Under the pieces are notes generated by a model. The model was not told the DNA's origin. It saw only the letters and a list, made by a program, of their open reading frames with translations, and ran no database searches. From Clostridia bacterium (GTDB taxonomy: Bacteria > Bacillota > Clostridia > Oscillospirales > SIG627): DNA of 64,000 bases. Shown here piece by piece: positions 16,805-25,937 of the stretch. Both the position numbers and the translations under genes were made by a program. Position 1 is the stretch's first letter. The number at the start of each line of letters is the position of its first letter. Location: NCBI GenBank assembly GCA_017520825.1, contig JAFXEX010000002.1, positions 89,584 to 153,583 of the forward strand, read 5' to 3'.

Positions 16805-18057
16805 CACCCCTTGCAGAAAGAATCCGTCCCACCTGCTTTGACGAGGTAGTGGGACAAGAGCATATACTTGGTGTAAATGCACCTCTGAGAAAAATCGTAC
16901 AATCCCCCGTGCTTCCCAATATGATCTTTTACGGTCCTTCGGGAACGGGTAAGACAACGGTAGCAAACATCATTGCCAAAAATGCAGGAATGACGCTGAA
17001 AAAGCTTAACGCCACCGTTGCGCAGACAAAGGATATAAAAGACGTACTTGCCGAAACGGGAACGCTTTTCGGATCGGAGGGAATTCTCCTCTATATTGAC
17101 GAGATACAGTATTTCAACAAAAAGCAGCAGCAAACACTTTTGGAGTTTATAGAGGACGGAAGAATAACGCTGATTGCCTCCACTACCGAGAACCCGTATT
17201 TCTACGTTTACAAAGCTATTTTGTCACGTTCAACCGTCTTTGAATTCAAGCCATTATCCCACAATGCCGTAATGAAGGCGTTACAAAGGGCGCTTGATTT
17301 TCTGAACGGAGAAAACAAAACCGAAAAGATACTGTCCGACGGCGCTATGACTGCCCTTTCGGTAGCAGGAGGAGGCGATTTGAGAGCCTCTGTAAACGCT
17401 CTTGAGCTTGCCTTTCATATCTCGGAAAAGGAGATAAGCGAGGAGACGGCAAAGTCCGTGCTGGCGCGTAACTATATGTCCTTTGACCGTGACGGAGACA
17501 GTCATTACGAGCTTCTGTCGGCTCTTCAGAAATCCATTCGCGGCTCTGACGAAAACGCAGCAGTGTTTTACCTTGCAAAGCTTCTTGAGGGTGGAGATAT
17601 TATATCCCCTTGCAGAAGGCTTCTAGTAATAGCAAGTGAGGACGTAGGTCTTGCGTACCCCATGGCAGCAGTTATCGTAAAATCTCTGGTGGATTCTGCT
17701 TTGCAGGTGGGCTTGCCCGAAGCAAGAATACCTCTTGCCGAGGCGGCAATACTTCTTGCAACTGCGCCCAAATCCAATTCTGCCTATATGGCAATAGCAG
17801 CAGCAATGGAGGACGTCACAAAGGGCTTGGGACAGGATATGCCCTCACGGCTGAAAAACAATCATTGCTTCGGTGAAGGTGACAAAAAGGACACATATCT
17901 GTATCCTCACGATTTCCCTAATCATTGGGTTGACCAGCAATATCTTCCCGACGATTTAAAGAACAGGCAATACTATCATTTCGGTGACAATAAGACCGAA
18001 AAGGCGGCGCTTGAGTACAGAAATTCTATTCGCAATGCGAATAATAATAAAAAATAA
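16801..18057 (+). CDS. rarA: Replication-associated recombination protein A (MgsA/RarA AAA+ ATPase)
   Basis: Protein of 418 residues related to clamp loaders and RuvB. Walker A is GPSGTGKTT (45-53), Walker [16 protein letters not shown], sensor 1 STTENPYF and the Arg finger region ILSRSTVF. The C-terminal third carries the tetramerisation region with [15 protein letters not shown] and SNSAYMAI typical of RarA. It acts at stalled replication forks. It is coupled to glyA by an ATGA overlap, an association probably without functional meaning. Confidence 0.94.
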   Translation: MTPLAERIRPTCFDEVVGQEHILGVNAPLRKIVQSPVLPNMIFYGPSGTGKTTVANIIAKNAGMTLKKLNATVAQTKDIKDVLAETGTLFGSEGILLYIDEIQYFNKKQQQTLLEFIEDGRITLIASTTENPYFYVYKAILSRSTVFEFKPLSHNAVMKALQRALDFLNGENKTEKILSDGAMTALSVAGGGDLRASVNALELAFHISEKEISEETAKSVLARNYMSFDRDGDSHYELLSALQKSIRGSDENAAVFYLAKLLEGGDIISPCRRLLVIASEDVGLAYPMAAVIVKSLVDSALQVGLPEARIPLAEAAILLATAPKSNSAYMAIAAAMEDVTKGLGQDMPSRLKNNHCFGEGDKKDTYLYPHDFPNHWVDQQYLPDDLKNRQYYHFGDNKTEKAALEYRNSIRNANNNKK

Positions 18058-18070
18058 GGAGAAAATAAAA

Positions 18071-18640
18071 ATGGCAAAAAGCACATTCTGGAAAGAATTC
18101 AAGGAATTCATCACCAAAGGTAACGTGGTGGATATGGCAGTCGGTGTTGTAGTCGGCGGAGCCTTCAAGTCCATCGTTTCATCACTGGTTGCAGACATTA
18201 TCACACCCTGCATTTCACTTCTTACGGGTAAGTCAAGCTTCAATGAGCTTACTTACGTGCTCAAGGAAGGAAGCGAAGCAGTTCTGGCTGAGGACGGCAC
18301 GGTTATCGCCGAGGCTGTTGCTCCCACTACTATTAACTACGGCTTGTTTATTCAGTACATAATCGATTTTATCATTATTTCACTTGCTATATTCGTTGTA
18401 CTTAAGGTGTTCACAAGTCTTCAGAAGCGTTCAGCCGAGCTCCGTCAGAAGCTTGATGCAGAGGCTTACGAGGCAGAACAGAAGAAGATTGCTGAAGAAG
18501 CAGCTGCAAAGGCTGCAGAGGAAGCAAAGGCTGCAGAAGCTGCTGCTGCCGAAAAGGCAGACATCGAAGCTGCAAGAGCAGCACAGCGTGAAACCGCGGC
18601 ACTTCTCGCCGATATCAAGGAGTTACTTGCAAACAAATGA
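18071..18640 (+). CDS. mscL: Large-conductance mechanosensitive channel MscL with long charged tail
   Basis: Protein of 189 residues from the ATG behind AAGGAG; usual MscL is 120-150. The N-terminal amphipathic helix and TM1 are visible in FKEFITKGNVVDMAVGVVVG, followed by AFKSIVSSLVADIITP; TM2 is about 95-118. MscL releases solutes under osmotic down-shock as a pentamer. The oddity is the C-terminal 60 residues, rich in Ala, Glu and Lys with heptad-like spacing, far longer than the normal cytoplasmic bundle. The last codons overlap the next gene (ATGA). Confidence 0.92.
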   Translation: MAKSTFWKEFKEFITKGNVVDMAVGVVVGGAFKSIVSSLVADIITPCISLLTGKSSFNELTYVLKEGSEAVLAEDGTVIAEAVAPTTINYGLFIQYIIDFIIISLAIFVVLKVFTSLQKRSAELRQKLDAEAYEAEQKKIAEEAAAKAAEEAKAAEAAAAEKADIEAARAAQRETAALLADIKELLANK

Positions 18641-19512
18641 ACGACTGCTTTAAGGAAGTCAGTGTAGAGGATTTGTCCCCGATAGTTTCGACTGTCGGGG
18701 CTTTCCCTTCCGATTTCTGTGATTTTACACCCTTTGTCATCTGGGCGTGGCAAAGGTTTTATAAAACTGAATACGCCATTATGGACGGTGCTCTTATCCT
18801 GAAGCACAAAATTGACAACGAGGATTGTTATGCCCTGCTATCAAAGGATGCAGTAAAAGCCACAGAAGCGCTCCTTAAAGAGTTAAGCTACAGCACACTC
18901 ACCCTTTCCCTTGTTTCCTTTGACCAATTGCAAAAGCTGAAGGAAGCCTTTGACGTCACGCAAGAGGAAGCAAGTGAAGATTGGGCTGACTATATATATC
19001 TTCATTCTGATTTGGCAGAATTTTCGGGAAAGCGCTTTGCAGGTCAGAGAAACCATATAAACAAATTTCTTTCGGCAGTAACCTCATGGAGCTACGAGGA
19101 AATAACCCGGGATAACGTAAAAGAGGTAGCTTCCTTTTACAAAGAGCTTTCTTTCAACACCTCAAATTATAACGAAACGGCTTTATATGAGCACGATATG
19201 CTGACCCAATATCTTGCAGAGGGCTATAATGACTTTTCTATGATGGGTGGATTTATACGGGCTGACGGAAAAATCGTGTCATTCGCTTTGGGCGAAACCG
19301 TGGGTGATACTCTTTTCGTACACGTTGAAAAGGCACGCCGTGACGTTCCGGGTGCATATCAAATGATAGTGCGAGAATTTGCCCGTCATAACCCTGCCAT
19401 ATTCGTCAACCGTGAGGAGGATATGGGAATTGAGGGCTTGAGGACCTCAAAGAAATCCTATCATCCATTAAGACTTGCTATGAAATACAAGGTTAAAATA
19501 TCAAAAAAATAA
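18637..19512 (+). CDS. DUF2156 / LPG-synthase C-terminal-like GNAT protein
   Basis: Protein of 291 residues resembling the soluble tandem GNAT domain of phosphatidylglycerol lysyltransferases, without membrane helices. Marks are GKRFAGQRNHINKF, the central FNTSNYNETALYEHDM and the C-terminal FVNREEDMGIEGLRTSKKSY, a conserved region in DUF2156. Stand-alone members probably transfer an aminoacyl or acyl group, but the substrate is not known. It starts inside the stop of mscL, so an envelope role is a reasonable guess. Confidence 0.8.
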   Translation: MNDCFKEVSVEDLSPIVSTVGAFPSDFCDFTPFVIWAWQRFYKTEYAIMDGALILKHKIDNEDCYALLSKDAVKATEALLKELSYSTLTLSLVSFDQLQKLKEAFDVTQEEASEDWADYIYLHSDLAEFSGKRFAGQRNHINKFLSAVTSWSYEEITRDNVKEVASFYKELSFNTSNYNETALYEHDMLTQYLAEGYNDFSMMGGFIRADGKIVSFALGETVGDTLFVHVEKARRDVPGAYQMIVREFARHNPAIFVNREEDMGIEGLRTSKKSYHPLRLAMKYKVKISKK

Positions 19513-19544
19513 GCAAGGCGGATTATCCGCCTTGCTCTTATTTT
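19511..19544. terminator. Terminator between convergent DUF2156 and histidine kinase genes
   Basis: GCAAGGCGGAT pairs with ATCCGCCTTGC around one base or a short loop, followed by CTTATTTTG. Confidence 0.85.
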
Positions 19545-20995
19545 GTTTTTCTGTCGGTAGGAAGCGTGAAGGTGAATTCACACCATACGTTTTCTTCTGA
19601 TTTTACCCACATTTCTTCGCCGTGTTGGTCTATGATTGTTTTTGATATAAAGAGTCCCAAGCCCAAGCCCGTTTTATCAAGCCCACGGGAACGGTCTGAT
19701 TTATAAAATCTGTCGAATACGTTGGGAAGCTCGGAGGGAGCTATTCCCTTACCCGTGTTTCTCACTGTGACAAATACCTTTTTGTCCTTTTCTCGAACTC
19801 GCACGGAAAGCTCGCCACCGTCATTGGAAAACTTGATACCGTTGTCGATAAGGTTATACATAACCTGATGTATTGCATCACTATCTGCAAGAACATTCAT
19901 ATTGTCGTTGTCACATTCAAAGCTTACCTCAAGAGCCTTTGCTTCAATGCGTGATTCGCAGGAAATCAAAATCTGTCTTGCAAGCTCGCACACGTCAAAG
20001 GACACCATATTGAATTTGCGCTCACCCGACTCCAATCTGGTAATGTCAAGAAGTGAGTTTACAAGGCGTGCAAGTCGCTTTATCTCGGTGGAAACTATCT
20101 CAAGATAATAGTCCTCTTTATCCTTTGGAATAGCACCCGTGAGTATTCCGTCGATGAATCCCGATATGGTAGTCATAGGAGTACGAAGGTCGTGTGAAAC
20201 GTTGGATAAAAATGCGCTTCTGTTTTCTTCAAGCTTTTCGAGGCTTCCTGCCATATTGTTAAAGGCAGTAGCAAGCTCGGCAACCTCGTCGTCTCCCCTG
20301 ACGGGTACACGCACGTTGAATTTTCCCTGGGCAAAGCTTTTTGCCGCGTAGCTCATTTCCTTTAAGGGCCGTGATATACGCTCACTCACGAAATAAATGG
20401 AGACGAGGGAAATGGCAAATATCCATATTATCGTCATAATGGCAGAGGAGCCAAGCTTTTCAAATATTGGATTGGTATTTTCCGAGCATATGAATATTGC
20501 GCCTGAATTTCCAACGGCATTGTAATCCTCACGCCCCGTAGGAAATACGTTCATAGGCTTTATAACGTTTATATGCTGATATTTGAATATTCCAAGGTCT
20601 GAATACAGATAATCTCCCGAAAGATATCCCTCTACCAACGAGGAATCCACGGCTTCGGGAAGAATACCCTTGCCGTTGTCGCTGGATACTATAATATTAC
20701 CGTGCTGGTCGGTGATAAATATCACGGCATCGTTGTTTACGGCATTTCGGTTGAGAGAGTCAACTATATATCCGTTGTCAATCTCCACAATGCTCTCAAG
20801 AGGCATTTTACTCATTGACATAACGCCGTTAAGACTTGAATAGATGCTCTGAGCCGTGTTTTCCATCAGGTTTATTTTCATATCCGAGGTATACTCGCCA
20901 ACCAATGACACAATAACCACCGAGAGTATCAAAAAGCTTATCAGTACCACGACCATAAAGGTCAGAATATATTTACTGAATATGTTTTTGCACAT
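19538..20995 (-). CDS. Sensor histidine kinase
   Basis: Protein of 485 residues: one membrane helix (about 9-33), an extracellular sensor of roughly 150 residues, a second helix (about 185-205), HAMP, then HisKA with the phospho-His in SNVSHDLRTPMTTISGF and an HATPase_c domain with N (MYNLIDNGIKFS), G1 and G2 (GLGLGLFISK) boxes. This is the plan of PhoR/ResE/WalK-like kinases, but no PAS domain is obvious. It starts 13 bases after its response regulator, behind CGGAG. The signal is unknown. Confidence 0.93.
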   Translation of the reverse strand: MCKNIFSKYILTFMVVVLISFLILSVVIVSLVGEYTSDMKINLMENTAQSIYSSLNGVMSMSKMPLESIVEIDNGYIVDSLNRNAVNNDAVIFITDQHGNIIVSSDNGKGILPEAVDSSLVEGYLSGDYLYSDLGIFKYQHINVIKPMNVFPTGREDYNAVGNSGAIFICSENTNPIFEKLGSSAIMTIIWIFAISLVSIYFVSERISRPLKEMSYAAKSFAQGKFNVRVPVRGDDEVAELATAFNNMAGSLEKLEENRSAFLSNVSHDLRTPMTTISGFIDGILTGAIPKDKEDYYLEIVSTEIKRLARLVNSLLDITRLESGERKFNMVSFDVCELARQILISCESRIEAKALEVSFECDNDNMNVLADSDAIHQVMYNLIDNGIKFSNDGGELSVRVREKDKKVFVTVRNTGKGIAPSELPNVFDRFYKSDRSRGLDKTGLGLGLFISKTIIDQHGEEMWVKSEENVWCEFTFTLPTDRKTK

Positions 20996-21008
20996 TTTTC
21001 AGCTCCGA

Positions 21009-21695
21009 TTATAAAAGCTCAAATTTGTATCCAACGCCCCAAACAGTTTTGAGGTTCCATTTGTCACTGATTCCTTCAAGCTTCTCACGGAGTCTTTTAA
21101 CGTGAACGTCAACAGTTCTTGAATCGCCGAGATAATCAAAGCCCCATACTTTATCGAGAAGCTGGTCGCGTGTAAAAACCCTGTTGTAGTTGGATGCAAG
21201 GAAATAGAGAAGCTCTAACTCCTTAGGTGGAATATCTATTGCCTTTCCGTTAAGCTTAAGCTCGTATTTTCTGAGGCTTATTTCAATATTCTCAAACTTC
21301 ACTGCCTCATCCTCATCGGTACGGCTATGTGCTGTGTAACGGCGAAGCACTGCCTTAACTCGTGCAGAAATTTCCTTTGTATCAAAGGGCTTTACGATAA
21401 AGTCGTCTGCTCCAAGCTCAAGTCCAAGCACCTTGTCAAAGACCTCGCCCTTTGCAGTTATCATAATAATAGGCTTTTGTGACATTTCACGAATTTCACG
21501 GCAAACCTGCCATCCGTCCTTCTTTGGAAGCATAATATCAAGCAGCACCAGATCAGGCTCATACGCCTTGAAGGCGGCAATGCCCTCTGCACCGTCTCCT
21601 GCGCTCTTTACCTTATACCCTTCGTTTTCAAGAAAAATTCTCAACAGCTCGCAAATGTTAGCGTCGTCGTCAATTACAAGAATTTTAGTAGACAT
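21009..21695 (-). CDS. OmpR/PhoB family response regulator
   Basis: Protein of 228 residues. The receiver has the acidic pair in IDDD (8-11), phospho-acceptor D53 in LVLLDIMLP, the Thr of MITAKGE and the Lys of IVKPFD. The winged-helix output domain ends in DSRTVDVHVKRLREKL. It is the first gene of a two-gene operon with the histidine kinase. A 27-bp palindrome about 60 bases upstream (21757-21783) is a candidate binding site. Target genes are unknown. Confidence 0.94.
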   Translation of the reverse strand: MSTKILVIDDDANICELLRIFLENEGYKVKSAGDGAEGIAAFKAYEPDLVLLDIMLPKKDGWQVCREIREMSQKPIIMITAKGEVFDKVLGLELGADDFIVKPFDTKEISARVKAVLRRYTAHSRTDEDEAVKFENIEISLRKYELKLNGKAIDIPPKELELLYFLASNYNRVFTRDQLLDKVWGFDYLGDSRTVDVHVKRLREKLEGISDKWNLKTVWGVGYKFELL

Positions 21696-21756
21696 AATTT
21701 ATAATTTCCTTTCAAAATCCCTATTTTATCGGGATTTTTATATTGTTTTATTAAAC

Positions 21757-21783
21757 TTTGTTCATATTTTAAATATTAACAAA
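21757..21783. promoter_or_regulatory. 27-bp AT-rich palindrome upstream of the two-component operon
   Basis: The sequence reads TTTGTT, a mismatch, ATATTT, centre, AAATAT, a mismatch, AACAAA. It is a near-perfect inverted repeat of 27 bp, about 60 bases before the response regulator start and after the mtaB stop. It could be an operator for autoregulation or an AT-rich hairpin. It lacks the GC stem of a terminator. Confidence 0.45.
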
Positions 21784-21848
21784 GCTTTATTTTTCTAAAT
21801 TTTACCAAAGGTTTTTGTTGTAGTGATTATGAATTTGTGAATTTTTAT

Positions 21849-23117
21849 TTAATCAAGTGCCGTGTCCATTTCCTCGGTTATTTTAATCTTTACCACGTCA
21901 CCCTTGGAAAAGCTTTCACGAGGAAACCTCAGATTGATAAAATTCTCGGTATACCCCAAAGCGCTACCACCCTTGAAAAATTCCACAAGAACGTTGTATT
22001 CCTTACCTACGTTTTGGGCAAATACTCTTTTGTGTATCTCCTTTGCACGCTCGGTCATAATTCTCGCACGCTCGTGTCTGTCAAAGTCGGACACCTTATT
22101 TTCCATCAAGGCTGCCCGTGTGCCGACTCTTTCGGAATAGGGAAAAACGTGTGTGTGAAGAATGTTGGCACAGTCAAGAAATTCAAGGCTTTGCTCAAAA
22201 TCCTTCTCACTCTCCCCGGGAAAGCCACAAATCATATCACAGGACAGATTTGCCGACGGAAAAAATTTGCGTATGTCCTCAACTGCCCTATAAAGACCGT
22301 CTGCGTCATAATTGCGTCTCATATTCTTCAACACGTCACTTGAGGCGCTTTGCACAGACAGATGAAAGTGTGGCATAACGCCCTCTGATTGAGATAGTCT
22401 TTTCAATCGCTCGGGTGTGAAAAAGGCAGGATTCAGTGACCCGAATCGCAGTCTTTCTATATTACATTCCCTTTGTATGCGTTCTACAAGCTCACACAGT
22501 GGCTGTTCTGATTCTCCGTCCTCTCCGTATGCAGAGGTTTCTATACCTGTTAATATTATTTCCCTATAATTCGAATTTTTAAGCCTTTTAATTTCAGATA
22601 ATATATCATTTTCATCTCTTGAACGCACTCTGCCCCTTACGTAAGGAACGTAACAGTACGAGCAAAAGTTGTTGCATCCGTCTTCTATCTTAACGTATGC
22701 CTTAACGTATTTGCAGGAAGTAATTTCAAATCTTTCGTACTCTGCTCCCGAAAGAGATGAGCGTCGGTCAATTCTTTCGCCGTTAATTATATTTTCAATA
22801 AAATCAACGATTTCACCCTTGTTCCTGTTTCCGGAAATATAGTTTACTGCTTTAAGCTCCTCGGTATTCCCATCTGCTCCCTGCACGAAGCAGCCTATTA
22901 CTGCCACGGGGGCGCCGTAGCGCAGGGCTCGGCGAATGGCTTTACGGCACTTCGAGTCGCTTTCGGCAGTTACCGTACAGGTATTTATAACGTATGCGTC
23001 ACATCCCTTTTCAAAGGAACGCACCTCATAGCCTTTGTCTTCAAGTCTTTCAGCAATTGCGTCGGACTCGTACTGATTGACACGGCAGCCCAACGTTAAA
23101 ATTCCTATTTTTTTCAT
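21849..23117 (-). CDS. mtaB: tRNA t6A37 methylthiotransferase MtaB
   Basis: Protein of 422 residues. It is a radical-SAM methylthiotransferase making ms2t6A at tRNA position 37. The N-terminal UPF0004 domain has TLGCRVNQYESD, INTCTVT and VIGCFVQG, whose Cys bind the auxiliary 4Fe-4S cluster. The radical SAM motif is CNNFCSYC. A TRAM-like domain ends the protein (EYNVLVEFF onward). The CRVNQ variant, rather than CQMNE, points to MtaB rather than MiaB. The start follows AGGAAGA. Confidence 0.94.
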   Translation of the reverse strand: MKKIGILTLGCRVNQYESDAIAERLEDKGYEVRSFEKGCDAYVINTCTVTAESDSKCRKAIRRALRYGAPVAVIGCFVQGADGNTEELKAVNYISGNRNKGEIVDFIENIINGERIDRRSSLSGAEYERFEITSCKYVKAYVKIEDGCNNFCSYCYVPYVRGRVRSRDENDILSEIKRLKNSNYREIILTGIETSAYGEDGESEQPLCELVERIQRECNIERLRFGSLNPAFFTPERLKRLSQSEGVMPHFHLSVQSASSDVLKNMRRNYDADGLYRAVEDIRKFFPSANLSCDMICGFPGESEKDFEQSLEFLDCANILHTHVFPYSERVGTRAALMENKVSDFDRHERARIMTERAKEIHKRVFAQNVGKEYNVLVEFFKGGSALGYTENFINLRFPRESFSKGDVVKIKITEEMDTALD

Positions 23118-23177
23118 TATTCTTCCTTATTTCCTTTTATTCAGTATAACACATATGATTTTTAAGTGCAAGAGAAA

Positions 23178-23220
23178 ATTAATAAAACGGAAGATTCCCA
23201 TTTTTGAGAATCTTCCGTTT
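23178..23220 (-). terminator. Terminator of the S1-domain gene
   Basis: AAACGGAAGATTC pairs with GAATCTTCCGTTT around a ten-base loop; the minus strand continues TTTTATT. Confidence 0.85.
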
Positions 23221-23229
23221 ATTCCTTGT

Positions 23230-24147
23230 CTAATATATCCAATCGGAAACGTTGCCCTTGGTTATAAAATACTCGTTTTTGATAAAATGCTTATCTGCAG
23301 TATAGCTGTCAACTATAACCAGCTTCACCTTCATCTTCTGAGGTATAATATTTTTTATGTAGACAGATGCTATCTGTCCTACCTCTACCCCACTTTTCCA
23401 TTCGGCAAGTCCTGCAAGATTGGGGGCAAGCTCGACGAAAATTCCGTAGTTTTCGATGCTTCTTACTACGCCTGCAACGGTCTGCCCCACCTTGAATTTA
23501 TCGGCGTTTTCCTGCCACGTTCCCAAAAGCTCCTTATGAGAAAGGGCAATTCTTCCGTTGGAAATATTCCCCCGAACCGGTAAAGGCTCTTCACGGGATT
23601 TTACCACTGCCTTAAGCATCTGTCCTACTGTAAATCTGTCACTTGGATGAGAAATGCGTGAAACCGAAATTGAATCTATAGAAAGCAGTGAAACCACACC
23701 GCAACCGATGTCGCAAAAAGCACCGAAGGGCTCAAAGTGAGTTATTCTTGCATCTATAACGTCTCCTATTTCAAGCTTATTGAGGTAGTTTTTTACGCAA
23801 GCCTCCTGCGCTCTTCTTCGGGACAGATAAGCCACCGTTTCTCCGTTATCGTCACGGGTAATTGAATCCACCATAAAGGAGACTGCCTTACCCACTCTTG
23901 TAATTACGGCAATATCCCGTGGCAACGAGCCGTCCTCACTCCACGCCACCTCTTCACGAGGGATAATTCCCCTGCACACTCCCAAATCAAGAGAAAGCTC
24001 AAAGCCTGCTCCACAAAGGTTGACTATGGCTTCAAGTATTTTTCCACTGCTTCTTGCTTCTTCAAGTGCCGAAAGACTCGCCATACTCTCTCGGTTTGAC
24101 GCAGTCTTTATTAACGTTCCTTCGGGAAAATAATGTTTGTCGTTCAT
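23230..24147 (-). CDS. S1 RNA-binding domain protein (RpsA-like, three OB repeats)
   Basis: Protein of 305 residues. Three S1-like segments are seen: about 34-105 (starting GKILEAIVNLCGAGFEL), 123-190 (GDVIDARITHFEPFGAFCDI) and 222-290 (GQTVAGVVRSIENYGIFVEL). The Gly-Phe-hydrophobic core is clearest in the second and third. Such short S1-type proteins are common in Clostridia and bind RNA; a true ribosomal S1 role is not established. It has a good GGAGG site and its own terminator. Confidence 0.85.
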   Translation of the reverse strand: MNDKHYFPEGTLIKTASNRESMASLSALEEARSSGKILEAIVNLCGAGFELSLDLGVCRGIIPREEVAWSEDGSLPRDIAVITRVGKAVSFMVDSITRDDNGETVAYLSRRRAQEACVKNYLNKLEIGDVIDARITHFEPFGAFCDIGCGVVSLLSIDSISVSRISHPSDRFTVGQMLKAVVKSREEPLPVRGNISNGRIALSHKELLGTWQENADKFKVGQTVAGVVRSIENYGIFVELAPNLAGLAEWKSGVEVGQIASVYIKNIIPQKMKVKLVIVDSYTADKHFIKNEYFITKGNVSDWIY

Positions 24148-24237
24148 ATTATGCCTCCAATGTTTTTACTTCATTTTATTCGTACGTCGTTTGATTTATG
24201 AGTGTATTTTACATCAGAGGCTTTGTCGTAATTTGCA

Positions 24238-24264
24238 AAAAAAGAAACTCCGAAGAGTTTCTTT
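24238..24264 (-). terminator. Terminator of binding lipoprotein 1
   Basis: On the minus strand AAAGAAACTC-TTCG-GAGTTTCTTT, a UUCG-capped hairpin, runs into TTT. Confidence 0.9.
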
Positions 24265-24286
24265 TTTACTATATTAAATTTCGTGC

Positions 24287-25783
24287 TTATCCAAGCTTAT
24301 CAAAGGCTCTCAAAATCTTCTTGAGATTCATCTTCTGGTCGAGATATATCTTGTTATAATAGGATTCGAAGTTTTCGTTCTGGTTAGTGAGCATTCTGTA
24401 AGGTGTGTATCCGTAGCCGCCCCATCCACCGTAAATAAAGCCGAAGTCAAAGAATCGGTTGTCAAGGATTACATCAAGAACCTCCTTGGACTCGGAGTCA
24501 CGGAGATATCTCGTTTTAAGAGCCGTTTCATAGATAGTGGGAGTAATGGTCTTCCATGATTCGTAGGCAAGTGCCTCGGTACAAACACCTATAAATTCAA
24601 GGTCCTTTGCAGTCTTGGGCACAACGGAAACTGTTGACTCACCGTATACGTGGGAATAATAATTTTTCTGATTATCGTCCCACTTGGGATAAGGAAGAAT
24701 TCCGTACTCATCCTCAAAGTTACGAAGCTTTTCCGACATAACGTAGCCAAGAGTAATGGGACAGAATATAGACTGCTTATTAAGGAACATATTATACTCT
24801 TCGAAATCCTCGTCAGCGCTCGAGCCTATACCGTTAGTATTATAATAGAAATCGTAGAGAGTCTGCATTATATTATTGATTTTGTCGGTCTTGATTGAGA
24901 ATGCGGGAACTCCGTCCTCATTCTTTTGTACAACGGGGTTGTTAAACGCCCAAAGCCAAGCATTTACAGGATTTCCTATTTCAAAGGTGCCTCCGTAGAA
25001 GTCGCCACTTGAACGTGTGCCCGAGCCGTCGGAGTCAATGTAAATGTCTTTAACTAAATTGTAGAAATAATCGTAGGTCCAATCACCCTTAAGCACCACG
25101 TCGTAAAGATTTCCAAGGTCGTAGGACGCAGCAAGATTTTTGTTAAAGGCTATGGCACAGGCAGAAATAATCGAGGTAGCGTTTATGTCGGAAATTGCAA
25201 CAATGCACTTGCCGTCATAGGTGAGCTCTGTAGCAGTAGTTGGCGCCCACCAAGGCTTTGAGAAATCCACGTGGGGAATATCATACCAATTGAGGAACAG
25301 ATTCTTCGTTACCAAAAGTCCGGTTGAAAGCACGTGGTTTACTATCAGGTCGAATTCGTCTGTACCGGAAAGTATAGATTTCTGTATGTATTCGGAAAGA
25401 GTGGTTATATCGGCACTGTACACAAGCTCTACGTTACAGTTAAGCTTGGCTTCCACTGCTTCGTTTCTCTTTGCCTTTGCATCTTTAACAAGGTCACCCT
25501 TGTTGATGTCTGCTTCAGCAGGGAACATTTCGTATCCGTCGTTGTGGCATACTACGCGAAGGGTTTTGCCTTCAAAATCCCATTCGTCAAGTCCGTCGTC
25601 GGTAGCTGCACGAACTGCAAAAATATCGCCTGCCTCAATGGCAGAAATATCATTGTTGTCATTATTGGTTGTGGGCTGCTTTGTATCGGTTGCCTCGTCT
25701 TCGCCACATGACGTAAGCATAAACGCCATGCAGGAAAGCAACGTCGCTAAAGCAAGCATAAACGATAAAATCCTTTTTTTCAT
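24287..25783 (-). CDS. Extracellular solute-binding lipoprotein, paralogue 1
   Basis: Protein of 498 residues. The start is the ATG behind GGAGGATTTT, not the longer frame. A signal peptide ends in a lipobox (LTSC, Cys26). The body looks like a family 1 (carbohydrate/oligopeptide-type) ABC binding protein: GKTLRVVCHNDGYEMFP, an inner IVNHVLSTG and FNKNLAASYDLGNLYDVV. An EF-hand-like loop with D250, D252, S254, G255 and D261 may bind Ca2+. It is the most diverged copy in the C-terminal 60 residues. No permease or ATPase lies nearby. Confidence 0.88.
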   Translation of the reverse strand: MKKRILSFMLALATLLSCMAFMLTSCGEDEATDTKQPTTNNDNNDISAIEAGDIFAVRAATDDGLDEWDFEGKTLRVVCHNDGYEMFPAEADINKGDLVKDAKAKRNEAVEAKLNCNVELVYSADITTLSEYIQKSILSGTDEFDLIVNHVLSTGLLVTKNLFLNWYDIPHVDFSKPWWAPTTATELTYDGKCIVAISDINATSIISACAIAFNKNLAASYDLGNLYDVVLKGDWTYDYFYNLVKDIYIDSDGSGTRSSGDFYGGTFEIGNPVNAWLWAFNNPVVQKNEDGVPAFSIKTDKINNIMQTLYDFYYNTNGIGSSADEDFEEYNMFLNKQSIFCPITLGYVMSEKLRNFEDEYGILPYPKWDDNQKNYYSHVYGESTVSVVPKTAKDLEFIGVCTEALAYESWKTITPTIYETALKTRYLRDSESKEVLDVILDNRFFDFGFIYGGWGGYGYTPYRMLTNQNENFESYYNKIYLDQKMNLKKILRAFDKLG

Positions 25784-25834
25784 AAAATCCTCCATAAAAA
25801 TTCTCATACCGTTAAATCTTTTTAAGGTAAATTG

Positions 25835-25863
25835 AGTATAACATACACTCAAGCATTTTGCAA
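25835..25863 (-). promoter_or_regulatory. Promoter of binding lipoprotein 1
   Basis: Minus strand TTGCAA, 17 bases, TATACT, in the gap after the terminator of paralogue 2. This shows the copy is transcribed independently. Confidence 0.7.
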
Positions 25864-25881
25864 TGTTTTTTGCATTTCGCA

Positions 25882-25917
25882 CAAAAAAAGTAGCACATTA
25901 TTAAAATGTGCTACTTT
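25882..25917 (-). terminator. Terminator of binding lipoprotein 2
   Basis: AAAGTAGCACATT and AATGTGCTACTTT form a 12- to 13-bp stem; the minus strand continues with seven T. Confidence 0.9.
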
Positions 25918-25937
25918 GATTTTGTGTAGTTTGTATA

